A stretch of 64,000 nucleotides of DNA, taken from Arenibacter antarcticus. GTDB lineage: Bacteria > Bacteroidota > Bacteroidia > Flavobacteriales > Flavobacteriaceae. The stretch covers positions 2,838,001-2,902,000 of the forward strand of contig NZ_CP166679.1 of assembly GCF_041320605.1 (NCBI RefSeq), in the 5' to 3' direction. Shown in pieces: positions 45,359 through 53,847 of this stretch. Each line of letters opens with the position of its first letter. Position 1 is the first letter of the stretch. The notes beneath the pieces are model-generated. The model saw only the letters and a program-made list of their open reading frames with translations, had not been told where the DNA came from and searched no databases. The position numbers and the translations under genes were made by a program.

Positions 45359-45775
45359 ATGTTTAAAAATATATTTTTTTCGATGTTTGTAGGTTTCGGT
45401 TTTTTGTGTACCATAAATGCGCAACAGGACTGTAGTTTGGGGATTGGAGCTTCCAATATGGATACCCTCATTCAAGTTTTTCAGCTCAGGGCGGAACAAA
45501 AGGTAAAACTCGAAGAGTACCAGGCCGCAGTAGGAGTGGAGACGCAATTGTTGGAAGACGAAAGAAAGGAGCTTTTTGAAACTCACCCGCAAAGTACGCC
45601 CGATGATTTAATGACCTTGGCATCTAAATACAAGGTTTTGGAGGATAAAATGAAAGCTGTTTTTAAAAAGTATGACCTTAAGTTATTAGGGTTGTTTAAT
45701 GAAAAGCAGTACCAAAGATACCTTTCCCTTTGCCGGGAAGTATCCCGACAGCCACTAAGGGTGCCGCAGGAATAA
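45359..45775 (+). CDS. Secreted helical protein, possibly Spy/LTXXQ-like
   Basis: 138 residues with signal peptide (FFSMFVGFGFLCTINAQ). Helical body with FQLRAEQKVKLEEYQA and LEDKMKAVFKKYDLKLLGLFNEKQYQRYL. The spacing of 'LRAEQ...' and 'FNEKQYQRYL' recalls Spy/CpxP-type periplasmic proteins, but this is weak. Unknown function. Confidence 0.55.
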   Translation: MFKNIFFSMFVGFGFLCTINAQQDCSLGIGASNMDTLIQVFQLRAEQKVKLEEYQAAVGVETQLLEDERKELFETHPQSTPDDLMTLASKYKVLEDKMKAVFKKYDLKLLGLFNEKQYQRYLSLCREVSRQPLRVPQE

Positions 45776-45835
45776 CTGCTTCATATTATGTTAATAATTT
45801 ACGGCTAAAGAGGAACTTTTGGTGATGGTAGTTTG

Positions 45836-45843
45836 TATTTTTG
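45836..45843 (+). promoter_or_regulatory. -7 element TATTTTTG for pyrD
   Basis: Exact TAnnTTTG 15 bases before the pyrD ATG at 45859; it overlaps the alternative TTG start at 45841, which is therefore unlikely. Confidence 0.45.
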
Positions 45844-45858
45844 CGCAAATTCGTTTTT

Positions 45859-46908
45859 ATGTACAAGCAGATCATTAGGCCACTTCTATTTCAATTAGAC
45901 CCAGAGAAAGTACACCATTTAACCTTTAATATGGTACGTTTCTGTTCCAAGATCGGTCTCTCCGGTTTATTTAGAAGTATTTATACCATAAACGATCCTA
46001 GATTGGAACGCCAATTATTTGGCCTCACCTTTAAAAATCCAGTTGGGCTTGCCGCGGGTTTTGATAAAGATGCCAAATTGTACAACGAATTATCAGATTT
46101 TGGATTTGGATTTATAGAAATTGGAACCCTAACGCCTAAACCACAAGAGGGAAATCCTAAAAAAAGACTGTTCCGTCTAAAGAAGGATCAGGCCATTATC
46201 AATAGAATGGGCTTTAATAATAGAGGTGTTGAAAATGCGGTAAAGAATTTAAAAAAGCCACATCGCGTTTTAATAGGCGGGAATATTGGGAAAAATAAAC
46301 TTACCCCCAATAATTTAGCGGCTAAGGATTATTTAATTTGCTTGGAGGCATTGTTTGACGATGTTGATTATTTTGTGGTGAATGTAAGTTCTCCCAATAC
46401 TCCTGGATTAAGAGAGCTTCAGGATAAAGAACCCTTAACGGCATTGCTAAAAGCCTTAAAGAAAGAGAATAGTATATTGGCTAAGGCCAAAAGTGCTAAA
46501 GAGCGCCCTATCTTATTAAAAATAGCCCCCGATTTAACGGATGATCAATTGTTAGATATTATAGATATAGTTAAGGATACTGCAATAGATGGGGTAATTG
46601 CCACCAATACTACCATTTCTAGAGACAATCTTAAGTCGGCAACAAATCTTCAAAAAGAGAATGGTGGTGTTAGTGGTAAGCCGTTATCGAAACGCAGTAC
46701 AGAGGTGATCCGGTTTTTATCGGAAAAGAGCAATAAAGCATTCCCTATTATTGGGGTAGGAGGAATTCATTCTCCAGAAGATGCACTCGAAAAATTAGAG
46801 GCTGGTGCAGATTTGATACAATTATGGACAGGTTTTGTCTATGAAGGGCCCGTGTTAATCAAACAAATCAATAAGGCACTTTTAAATAAGTCAAACACTA
46901 CTGAATAA
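45859..46908 (+). CDS. pyrD: Dihydroorotate dehydrogenase, class 2 (quinone-dependent)
   Basis: 349 residues. Class 2 N-terminal membrane-association helices ([19 protein letters not shown]), FMN barrel with [27 protein letters not shown]-type [10 protein letters not shown], and the catalytic-Ser region [17 protein letters not shown]. Pyrimidine synthesis step from dihydroorotate to orotate, with quinone as acceptor. Confidence 0.94.
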   Translation: MYKQIIRPLLFQLDPEKVHHLTFNMVRFCSKIGLSGLFRSIYTINDPRLERQLFGLTFKNPVGLAAGFDKDAKLYNELSDFGFGFIEIGTLTPKPQEGNPKKRLFRLKKDQAIINRMGFNNRGVENAVKNLKKPHRVLIGGNIGKNKLTPNNLAAKDYLICLEALFDDVDYFVVNVSSPNTPGLRELQDKEPLTALLKALKKENSILAKAKSAKERPILLKIAPDLTDDQLLDIIDIVKDTAIDGVIATNTTISRDNLKSATNLQKENGGVSGKPLSKRSTEVIRFLSEKSNKAFPIIGVGGIHSPEDALEKLEAGADLIQLWTGFVYEGPVLIKQINKALLNKSNTTE

Positions 46909-46996
46909 TGTTTTGCTTATTTTGAAGCTACTTTTAAAGCAATTTAGCTTAGTGTAATTCGCTTAGATAATACCCACTCAAATCGGGAATCCATTG

Positions 46997-47419
46997 TTAT
47001 TTGGTCCAATAATCCACAACGGTAACATCATCAAGATGGGGAGAAAGGATAGCGCCAAACGCTTTGTGATCTGGATGGGGTAAGTATATAGCGCGGTCCT
47101 TTTCACTGTTGAAAGTCAGGAAAAAACAGTGGGTAAAGCCCTTGTCGAGCCCTTCTGGACTGTTATTTAGTCCCCATTCATAACCCACAATTTGAGGTAT
47201 TTTGGTAGGTAAGGCGGAGAATGCGGCTTCAACCTTGGCGATGTCCTTCTTGGAGGTGCCTTCCTTAAATTTAAACAAGACTACATGCCTTAACAAGCTG
47301 TCTTTATGCACTAAGGTCTTCATAAGTGGAATATCTGATTGGTTTATAAGTTTTGAGCTGTTAAAGCTCATTAAAGTGATGGAGATGATTAAAGTGCTAA
47401 GGGTTATAAATGCTTTCAT
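46997..47419 (-). CDS. Dabb (stress-response A/B barrel) domain protein
   Basis: 140 residues. A hydrophobic N-terminus (LSTLIISITLMSF) suggests export or anchoring; then a Dabb domain, HVVLFKFKEGTSKKDIAKVE ... HPDHKAFGAILSPHLDDVTVVDY. Function of these small barrels is not settled. Confidence 0.8.
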   Translation of the reverse strand: MKAFITLSTLIISITLMSFNSSKLINQSDIPLMKTLVHKDSLLRHVVLFKFKEGTSKKDIAKVEAAFSALPTKIPQIVGYEWGLNNSPEGLDKGFTHCFFLTFNSEKDRAIYLPHPDHKAFGAILSPHLDDVTVVDYWTK

Positions 47420-47537
47420 AGGGATGTTTTGTTATAGGATGTACTTTGATGTTAAGAATAAATGAAAAATTATCTCTATTTTTAACATCAAATATACAAT
47501 AACTTAAGAGCTTTTTAACTCCAAAAATTGATCGCCA

Positions 47538-48164
47538 TTGTATTACGATGTATTAGTTACTTTTGTTTTTGCTACCGCGATATTGGCAATTTCACCCGGT
47601 CCCGATAACATCTTTGTTTTGGTGCAAAGCATTACCAATGGTAAAAAATATGGTATTGCCACCGTAGCAGGATTAATGACTGGTTGTTTGGTGCATGCCA
47701 CCTTGTTGGCCTTTGGGGTTTCGGCAATTATTAAACAGAATCCCAATTTATTTTTCACCATCAAATTGTTTGGGGCTTTATATATGTTTTATTTAGCCTA
47801 CAAGGTCTTTAGAAGTCCCAGTGCATTGAAGATTTCTGGAGAATCTTCGGATAAGAAAAGCTTAGGAGCTTTGTATAAGCAGGGCTTTATAATGAACGTA
47901 CTAAATCCAAAAGTCGGGATTTTTTTCCTGGCATTTTTTCCTGGGTTTTTATTCAGTCACTTTATAAATGTTGTGGTACAGTTTTATGTGTTAGCATTTA
48001 TCTTTATGTTGGTGTCCTTTGTTATTTTTAGTGGGATTGCTATATTATCTGGTGCTATATCAGATTATATTAAAGATAATGGAAACCTGGGGAAGATCTT
48101 AAAATGGCTCCAAATCCTAGTTTTTACCGGTATTGGTATTTATCTGTTATTATCTGATAAATAA
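47538..48164 (+). CDS. LysE/RhtB family amino acid exporter
   Basis: 208 residues with six helices. N-terminal ISPGPDNIFVLVQSITNGKKYGI and FLNPKVGIFFLAFFPGF-type sequence (NVLNPKVGIFFLAFFPGF) are diagnostic of RhtB exporters. Start is TTG at 47538; there is no ATG before the conserved first helix. Exports amino acids or similar metabolites. Confidence 0.88.
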   Translation: MYYDVLVTFVFATAILAISPGPDNIFVLVQSITNGKKYGIATVAGLMTGCLVHATLLAFGVSAIIKQNPNLFFTIKLFGALYMFYLAYKVFRSPSALKISGESSDKKSLGALYKQGFIMNVLNPKVGIFFLAFFPGFLFSHFINVVVQFYVLAFIFMLVSFVIFSGIAILSGAISDYIKDNGNLGKILKWLQILVFTGIGIYLLLSDK

Positions 48165-48195
48165 TAGTAATTTTGAGCAAGCTATTTTATTAGGA

Positions 48196-49062
48196 ATGTC
48201 CAAAACCGTTAAAATAATTGAATGTCCAAGGGATGCCATGCAGGGTATAAAGACATTCATTCCTACCAAAAACAAGGTGAAATATATCCAAGCCTTGCTG
48301 AACTGCGGTTTTGATACGATCGATTTTGGGAGTTTTGTTTCTCCAAAAGCGATACCTCAAATGGTGGATACCGCTGATGTTTTACAACAGCTAGATCTAT
48401 CGCGTACCAATACAAAATTATTAGCCATTGTTGCCAATATAAGAGGGGCTCAGGATGCTGCCCTACATGCAAGTATTGACTATTTAGGGTATCCTTTTTC
48501 CATCTCGGAAAACTTTCAAATGCGGAATACCCATAAGACAATTGCACAATCTGTGGAGACCTTAAGGGAGATCCTAGCCATAGCTGATGCTAATGGAAAA
48601 GAGGTGGTTACGTATATCTCCATGGGTTTTGGCAACCCTTACGGGGATCCGTGGAGTGTAGAAGTCGTTGGTGAGTGGACCGAAAAATTAGCAGGAATGG
48701 GGGTGAAAATACTGTCTCTTTCCGATACCGTGGGGTCTTCTACCCCGGAGGTAATCGATTATCTGTTTTCGCATTTAATTCCGCAATTCCCCGAAATTGA
48801 ATTTGGAGCGCATTTACATACCATTCCTACTAAATGGCACGAAAAGGTTGATGCAGCCTTTAATGCAGGTTGTAGAAGATTTGATGGAGCGGTACAGGGG
48901 TTTGGGGGTTGCCCTATGGCTAAAGACGAACTTACTGGGAATATGCCCACGGAGAAATTACTCTCTTATTTCACTAAAGCGAAAATGGATACCAATGTAA
49001 ATTGGATGACTTTTGAGGCGGCTTTTAATAAGGCCACCGACCTTTTTACTGAGTATCACTAG
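48196..49062 (+). CDS. Hydroxymethylglutaryl-CoA lyase
   Basis: 288 residues from ATG 48196. Family marks IECPRDAMQGIKTFIPTK, FGSFVSPKAIPQM, GNPYGDPW and the active-site loop QGFGGCPMAKDELTGNMPTE (catalytic Cys). Splits HMG-CoA into acetoacetate and acetyl-CoA, the last step of leucine degradation. Only 31 bases follow the RhtB gene, so they may be co-transcribed. Confidence 0.88.
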   Translation: MSKTVKIIECPRDAMQGIKTFIPTKNKVKYIQALLNCGFDTIDFGSFVSPKAIPQMVDTADVLQQLDLSRTNTKLLAIVANIRGAQDAALHASIDYLGYPFSISENFQMRNTHKTIAQSVETLREILAIADANGKEVVTYISMGFGNPYGDPWSVEVVGEWTEKLAGMGVKILSLSDTVGSSTPEVIDYLFSHLIPQFPEIEFGAHLHTIPTKWHEKVDAAFNAGCRRFDGAVQGFGGCPMAKDELTGNMPTEKLLSYFTKAKMDTNVNWMTFEAAFNKATDLFTEYH

Positions 49063-49106
49063 TAGTTAGCGCCTTTATTTCGATCTATAAATGTTAAATA
49101 TCACTA

Positions 49107-49131
49107 TTTATTTAGAATTAATTTAAATAAA
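49107..49131. promoter_or_regulatory. Iron-box-like palindrome upstream of the porin-like gene
   Basis: 25-base palindrome with arms TTTATTTAGAAT and AATTTAAATAAA (10 of 12 pairs match). It ends 2 bases before the -33 element. The TTTATTTA/TAAATAAA arms resemble Fur boxes of Bacteroidota. Fur binding is inferred. Confidence 0.5.
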
Positions 49132-49133
49132 AA

Positions 49134-49164
49134 TTTGTGAGAATGATTTCTGAGTTTATATTTG
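49134..49164 (+). promoter_or_regulatory. Complete Bacteroidota promoter TTTG-N19-TATATTTG
   Basis: TTTG at 49134-49137 and TATATTTG at 49157-49164, separated by exactly 19 bases, the consensus spacing. Start point expected near 49171, within an untranslated leader of about 42 bases before ATG 49213. Confidence 0.75.
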
Positions 49165-49177
49165 CACTCGTTTTTTA

Positions 49178-49201
49178 TTATTTACAACTAGTCTAAATAA
49201 A
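49178..49201. promoter_or_regulatory. Second iron-box-like palindrome, downstream of the promoter
   Basis: Outer arms TTATTTA and TAAATAAA around CAACTAGTC. It lies in the transcribed leader, so a bound repressor would block elongation or initiation. Less perfect than the first. Confidence 0.4.
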
Positions 49202-49212
49202 CATAATATTTC

Positions 49213-50391
49213 ATGAAAAAGTCCATTTATCTTCTAGCTTTATTTTTCACAGCAACCATGTTAGGGCAGGTCCATACCGATTCATCGGATCTAGATTCAC
49301 AGAACCGAATAAATTCTACACATAACTTACCTTCTGGCATCAATGGTTCTGCGGTAACCTTAGGGGCTTATGGGGAGATGCTGTACAATCAGCCAGAAGG
49401 TGATAATGGGGAGCTAGACGTACAGCGATTAGTGCTTTTGTTGGGATATCGATTTAATGATAAAACCCAATTCTTTACTGAAATTGAATTGGAGCATGTA
49501 GAGGAAATATATGTGGAGCAGGCATTTGTTAACTATAATGTAGCCAATAACGTATACCTAAGGGGCGGGTTAATGTTGGTCCCTATGGGGATTATTAATG
49601 AGCATCATGAGCCAACCACCTTTAATGGGGTAGAGCGGCCAGAAATGGACAATGTAATTGTTCCTACCACTTGGAGGGAACTTGGTGTTGGGGTCAGTGG
49701 AAAGTTGAATACTATATCTTTAGGTTATCAAGCTTATATTTTTAACGGATTTAAGTCTACCGAATTTAATGGCGATGGTGGTGTGTCAGGATTTCTTAAG
49801 GGAGAGAATGGCTTGCGAGGGGGAAGGCAGAAAGGAATAAAATCTACTGTAGACAGTCCAACCTTATCCACTAAATTGGATTATTATGGTATTCCTGGAT
49901 TAAAAATTGGATTTGCCACGTATTTCGGCAAGACCCAGGCGGCAGATGATATTGAGACTCTGGAGGGGGCCAACATTGGCATAGCCATGTATGGTTTGGA
50001 TGCGCGATATGCCTACGAGCGCTTTACAGCAAGAGGACAGTTTGTCTACGCCTCCTTATCGGATACGGACAAATACAATACGTTGGCCAATAGGGATTTA
50101 GGTAGTGCCTTGCAAGGATATTATGTAGAAGGAGCCTTTAATCTGTTGCCGACCACTAAGGAACAAAAATTATACGCTTTTGCCCGGTATGAAAACTATA
50201 ATACCCATGCCGATACTGCTGGCAATCTAACCAAAAACAAAGCTTATGATAGAACGGATTTGACTACTGGATTAAGCTATCATATTGCTCCAGGTGTAGT
50301 TCTGAAGGCCGACTATCAATTTAGAGATAATGCATTATCCGGAGATGATGTTAAGAATCGTTTAAACCTGGGTATAGGGGTTTGGTTTTAA
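49213..50391 (+). CDS. Outer-membrane porin-like protein, first gene of the flavoprotein trio
   Basis: 392 residues with signal peptide (SIYLLALFFTATMLGQ). Barrel strands throughout, ending LNLGIGVWF. The patterns TLGAYGEMLYN, FFTEIELEHVEEIYVEQAFVNY and LRGGLMLVPMGIINEHHEPTTFNGVERP resemble OprO/phosphate-porin-type barrels of the outer membrane. It is the first gene of a run with an FMN-binding protein and a membrane protein. Possible iron regulation is suggested by the palindromes upstream. Substrate unknown. Confidence 0.7.
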   Translation: MKKSIYLLALFFTATMLGQVHTDSSDLDSQNRINSTHNLPSGINGSAVTLGAYGEMLYNQPEGDNGELDVQRLVLLLGYRFNDKTQFFTEIELEHVEEIYVEQAFVNYNVANNVYLRGGLMLVPMGIINEHHEPTTFNGVERPEMDNVIVPTTWRELGVGVSGKLNTISLGYQAYIFNGFKSTEFNGDGGVSGFLKGENGLRGGRQKGIKSTVDSPTLSTKLDYYGIPGLKIGFATYFGKTQAADDIETLEGANIGIAMYGLDARYAYERFTARGQFVYASLSDTDKYNTLANRDLGSALQGYYVEGAFNLLPTTKEQKLYAFARYENYNTHADTAGNLTKNKAYDRTDLTTGLSYHIAPGVVLKADYQFRDNALSGDDVKNRLNLGIGVWF

Positions 50392-50556
50392 ATAGCCCAT
50401 CCAGACGGATATTTGTACCCTATAATCAATAGCACATTAAGTTCCGATACACTCCCCTTAAAACGGCGGTTATCGGAATTTTTTGTTGTCCATTTTATAT
50501 GAGGATTCGCAATCGAGCTTTCCATGGAATAAAATTTCGTTCAATGTTCAGATTAT

Positions 50557-50587
50557 AATTAAAAATGATTCTAAATTAGTATTTTTG
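50557..50587 (+). promoter_or_regulatory. Iron-box-like palindrome abutting a -7 element before the FMN-binding gene
   Basis: Arms AATTAAAAAT and ATTCTAAATT around G (8 of 10 pairs) at 50557-50577, then TATTTTTG at 50580-50587, five bases before the ATG at 50592. A repressor here would cover the core promoter. The leader would be very short or the second ATG used. Confidence 0.45.
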
Positions 50588-50591
50588 CCCT

Positions 50592-51128
50592 ATGATGCAC
50601 CGAATTAAAATAATAAGCTTGTTACTATTTATCGCATTGGCGTTATTTGGATATGGACTGCCCGAACATCTACAAAAGAAAGTAGGGAAGGAAATAGAAA
50701 AAGTCTTCGGATCCAGTACTATTGTTATGAATGCCATTAAGGTGTCAGTTGTAGACAACGCTGAACTTCCAACCAAAATAACTACTGATAATTTTTTTAA
50801 ACTCGAAAAAGGCACGGAATTTCTGGGTTACATTTATGTTGGAAATGCACCTAGCAAAACGGCTACTTTTGATTATTTGGTGGTTTTCGACACTGATTTG
50901 ACCGTAATACATTCCAAAATTTTAATTTATCGGGAGGAATATGGAGGTGAAATTGGCAGTAAACGATGGTTACAGCAATTTATTGGGAAAACCAGTAGTG
51001 ATAGGGTAGATCACAATAGCAATATTGATGGCATTTCTGGAGCCACTATTTCTGTTCGCTCTATGACCATGGCTATGGATAATTTACTACAAACTATTGC
51101 AATTCTTAAAAATAAAAATCTGTTGTAA
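50592..51128 (+). CDS. Flavinylated FMN-binding protein, exported
   Basis: 178 residues. N-terminal membrane anchor or signal (IISLLLFIALALFGYG). The C-terminal FMN-binding domain has the flavinylation motif D-G-I-S-G-A-T (146-152), matching D-x-x-[ST]-G-A-T, with Thr152 as the expected attachment site for FMN by ApbE. The apbE gene is not in this window. Relatives carry out electron transfer outside the cytoplasm, for example in ferric or quinone reduction. One base overlap with the membrane protein gene downstream, so the two are likely partners. Confidence 0.82.
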   Translation: MMHRIKIISLLLFIALALFGYGLPEHLQKKVGKEIEKVFGSSTIVMNAIKVSVVDNAELPTKITTDNFFKLEKGTEFLGYIYVGNAPSKTATFDYLVVFDTDLTVIHSKILIYREEYGGEIGSKRWLQQFIGKTSSDRVDHNSNIDGISGATISVRSMTMAMDNLLQTIAILKNKNLL

Positions 51129-51631
51129 TGAACTATAACGGTTTGCTGATCAATTTACCAACGGGGATTAAATGGTTTATAGGGGCTTTTGTATTGGTGC
51201 TTAGCATTGGTTTTTATACAGGACTGCTGTTTGTTTCCCAAACCAGTTCCACTTCCAGTAATGGACTTGTAGAGAACTACATGGGAAATGAGGATGATGT
51301 GGAGGCCGAGGTAATGAAATTTAAAAAAGGGGATAGGGAGATGTTGACCATTATACATACCCATATTTTATCCATGTCCTTTATTTTCTTTCTTCTGGGT
51401 ATTTTGGTCTGGATTACTAAACTCCCACATAAATTAAAAATGTTCCTCACTATAGAACCTTTACTGTCGGTTGTACTTACTTTTGGAGGTATTTACCTTA
51501 TGTGGTCTGGGCTACTATGGATGAAATATGTGGTTATCCTATCAGGTTTTTTTATGACCTTAACCTTCAGTGTTTCGGCAATTCTGGTGCTTTATCAATT
51601 ATTTCTGAAGCCCTCAACTGTCATTAAATGA
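51128..51631 (+). CDS. Four-helix membrane protein, likely partner of the flavoprotein
   Basis: 167 residues. Helices near 16-38, 74-96, 102-124 and 130-160. By positive-inside, the loop 39-73 (acidic, ENYMGNEDDVEAEV) faces the periplasm and KLPHKLK the cytoplasm. Two His in IIHTHILSMSF lie at the periplasmic end of helix 2 and another in the cytoplasmic loop, so a heme or metal role is possible. No known family recognised. The gene begins on the last base of the flavoprotein stop region (ATG overlap), a sign of a functional pair. Confidence 0.65.
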   Translation: MNYNGLLINLPTGIKWFIGAFVLVLSIGFYTGLLFVSQTSSTSSNGLVENYMGNEDDVEAEVMKFKKGDREMLTIIHTHILSMSFIFFLLGILVWITKLPHKLKMFLTIEPLLSVVLTFGGIYLMWSGLLWMKYVVILSGFFMTLTFSVSAILVLYQLFLKPSTVIK

Positions 51632-51662
51632 AATAACTGATTAATTTTATTTCATTATGTAG

Positions 51663-51670
51663 TATATTTG
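51663..51670 (+). promoter_or_regulatory. -7 element TATATTTG for guaB
   Basis: Exact TAnnTTTG match; transcription would start close to 51677, so the leader before the ATG is about 17 bases and is almost entirely the hairpin at 51674-51692. Confidence 0.5.
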
Positions 51671-51673
51671 CAC

Positions 51674-51692
51674 GCAATTAATCTTTAATTGC
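51674..51692 (+). promoter_or_regulatory. Hairpin directly before the guaB start codon
   Basis: Perfect inverted repeat GCAATTAA-TCT-TTAATTGC ending one base before the ATG at 51694. It could block ribosome entry as RNA or be a repressor site as DNA. Confidence 0.5.
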
Positions 51693-51693
51693 T

Positions 51694-53166
51694 ATGAAAG
51701 CTCACCTACATAAAATTATTGGAGAAGGTCTAACTTACGATGACGTACTTTTAGTTCCTGCTTTTTCCGAGGTCCTGCCAAGGGAAGTCAACATTCAAAC
51801 GAAATTCACAAGAAACATTACTATTAATGTGCCTATTGTTTCCGCAGCTATGGATACCGTTACGGAATCGCGTATGGCTATTGCTATGGCCCGTGAAGGT
51901 GGAATAGGCGTATTGCACAAGAACATGTCCATAGAGGATCAGGCCCAAAAGGTACGCCGGGTAAAACGGGCGGAAAGTGGTATGATCTTGGATCCGGTTA
52001 CCCTTCCCTTAAATTCAACCGTAGGCGATGCCAAGGCCAATATGAAGGAATACAGTATTGGAGGAATACCAATTGTTGATGATAAAGGAAAATTGATCGG
52101 AATTGTGACCAATAGAGATCTTCGTTTCGAGAAAAATAACGAACGTCCAATTGGCGAAGTAATGACCTTTAAAAATCTGGTTACCGTGGCCGAGGGAACG
52201 TCCTTGGAGCAGGCGGAAGATATTTTACAGGTTAATAAGATCGAAAAGCTTCCGGTAGTGGATAAAAATAATGTCTTAGTTGGACTCATTACCTTTAGGG
52301 ATATTACCAAACTTACCCAAAAACCAATTGCAAATAAAGACCAGTATGGAAGATTACGGGTCGCTGCGGCCTTGGGAGTTACTTCCGATGCGGTTGATAG
52401 GGCAGAGGCGCTTGTAAATGCTGGTGTGGATGCAGTTATAATAGATACGGCCCATGGCCATACCAAAGGGGTAGTTGAGGTATTGAAACAAGTAAAAGCC
52501 AGATTTCCTGATTTAGAAGTCATTGTAGGTAATATTGCTACTGCTGAGGCTGCCAAATATTTGGTGGAAGCCGGTGCAGATGCGGTTAAAGTAGGGATAG
52601 GCCCTGGGTCTATCTGTACGACCAGAGTGGTTGCAGGTGTTGGTTTTCCACAGTTTTCTGCAGTTCTGGAAGTTGCTGCCGCCATTAAAGGTAGTGGAGT
52701 TCCTGTTATTGCCGATGGAGGGATCCGATATACTGGAGATATCCCTAAAGCGATTGCGGCAGGTGCCGACTCTGTAATGCTGGGATCACTATTAGCAGGG
52801 ACCAAAGAATCGCCAGGAGAGACCATAATCTACGAAGGACGAAAGTACAAGACCTATAGGGGAATGGGCTCCGTTGAGGCTATGAGGCAAGGAAGTAAGG
52901 ATCGATATTTCCAAGATGTGGAAGACGATATTAAAAAGTTGGTGCCAGAAGGAATCGTGGGACGTGTACCTTATAAAGGAGATTTATATGAAAGTATTCA
53001 TCAGTTTATAGGGGGATTACGTGCCGGAATGGGGTATTGTGGAGCAAAAGATGTCGCAACACTACAGGAAACTGGAAGATTTGTTAAGATTACAGCGAGC
53101 GGTATTAACGAAAGTCATCCGCACGATGTAACCATCACAAAAGAATCCCCTAACTATAGTAGGTAG
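51694..53166 (+). CDS. guaB: IMP dehydrogenase
   Basis: 490 residues. TIM barrel interrupted by two CBS domains (about 95-205). Catalytic Cys in [17 protein letters not shown], flap region with [10 protein letters not shown]. Converts IMP to XMP with NAD+, committing to guanine nucleotides. The CBS pair binds purine nucleotides as allosteric sensors. Terminator follows. Confidence 0.95.
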   Translation: MKAHLHKIIGEGLTYDDVLLVPAFSEVLPREVNIQTKFTRNITINVPIVSAAMDTVTESRMAIAMAREGGIGVLHKNMSIEDQAQKVRRVKRAESGMILDPVTLPLNSTVGDAKANMKEYSIGGIPIVDDKGKLIGIVTNRDLRFEKNNERPIGEVMTFKNLVTVAEGTSLEQAEDILQVNKIEKLPVVDKNNVLVGLITFRDITKLTQKPIANKDQYGRLRVAAALGVTSDAVDRAEALVNAGVDAVIIDTAHGHTKGVVEVLKQVKARFPDLEVIVGNIATAEAAKYLVEAGADAVKVGIGPGSICTTRVVAGVGFPQFSAVLEVAAAIKGSGVPVIADGGIRYTGDIPKAIAAGADSVMLGSLLAGTKESPGETIIYEGRKYKTYRGMGSVEAMRQGSKDRYFQDVEDDIKKLVPEGIVGRVPYKGDLYESIHQFIGGLRAGMGYCGAKDVATLQETGRFVKITASGINESHPHDVTITKESPNYSR

Positions 53167-53189
53167 GTATTGATATTTATAAAACAAAA

Positions 53190-53217
53190 AAAAAGACCCA
53201 ATTGGGTCTTTTTTTTT
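53190..53217. terminator. Bidirectional terminator between guaB and a thioredoxin-like gene
   Basis: AAAGACCC-AATT-GGGTCTTT with long A and T runs on both sides. Serves the convergent genes. Confidence 0.9.
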
Positions 53218-53253
53218 GTTTCGTAATGGATTAAAATGGTATTGTATAAATTC

Positions 53254-53787
53254 TTATTTGCTTTCACTATCGTAGGCCTGCCAATCCTTTTCTTTATGAA
53301 TGTCATCACCAAAATATTTGGCGATTTTTAAAAATGGTTCTGGCTTTTGATACCCAGGAACGGGGGAAAGCATATTAACTTTTTCATCTAAAAAAATAGT
53401 GGTAGGATAGCTCATTTTGCCTTGCATTAATGCGGCAGCAAATTCGTGGTACCCGTTTCTTCCCGAGGGAACAAATTTAAAAGTCCGACCTTTAAATTCA
53501 ATAGGGTCCTTACCTTCTCCGTCCAACTTTACCATATAATAGGTTTTGGACATATACTCCGCAACCTTAGGATCCTGAAAAGTGTCCTTGTCCATTTTTT
53601 TGCACCATCCACACCAATCGGTGTAGACGTCCACAAAAATTTTCTTAGGATTTTTATCGGTTTCTGCCAGTTGTACAGCTTCTTCCCAACTCAACCATTT
53701 CACGGCCTGAGCCATACCGCTAAAAGGTATTAATGCTAGACCAAACATTGCTATTAGGGTGTAAACGGATTTATTTACCATAGTCAT
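53254..53787 (-). CDS. Exported thioredoxin-like protein (CGWC)
   Basis: 177 residues with signal peptide (LIAMFGLALIPFSGMAQ). Active site VYTDWCGWCKKMDKDTF. Contains a typical thioredoxin cis-Pro strand MSYPTTIFLDEK. Probably periplasmic thiol reductase. The ATG at 53787 and the one at 53781 are both possible. Confidence 0.85.
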   Translation of the reverse strand: MTMVNKSVYTLIAMFGLALIPFSGMAQAVKWLSWEEAVQLAETDKNPKKIFVDVYTDWCGWCKKMDKDTFQDPKVAEYMSKTYYMVKLDGEGKDPIEFKGRTFKFVPSGRNGYHEFAAALMQGKMSYPTTIFLDEKVNMLSPVPGYQKPEPFLKIAKYFGDDIHKEKDWQAYDSESK

Positions 53788-53847
53788 CCTTTTTTTTGTT
53801 TCCTTTCGTCGAAATAGTACTGAACTCCTAACGTAAAAAAGAATGAT

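Noticed and set aside
51939-52826. 295-codon minus-strand frame inside guaB
   Set aside because: Antisense shadow of a strongly coding gene; Ser/Thr/Pro-rich reverse-frame product.
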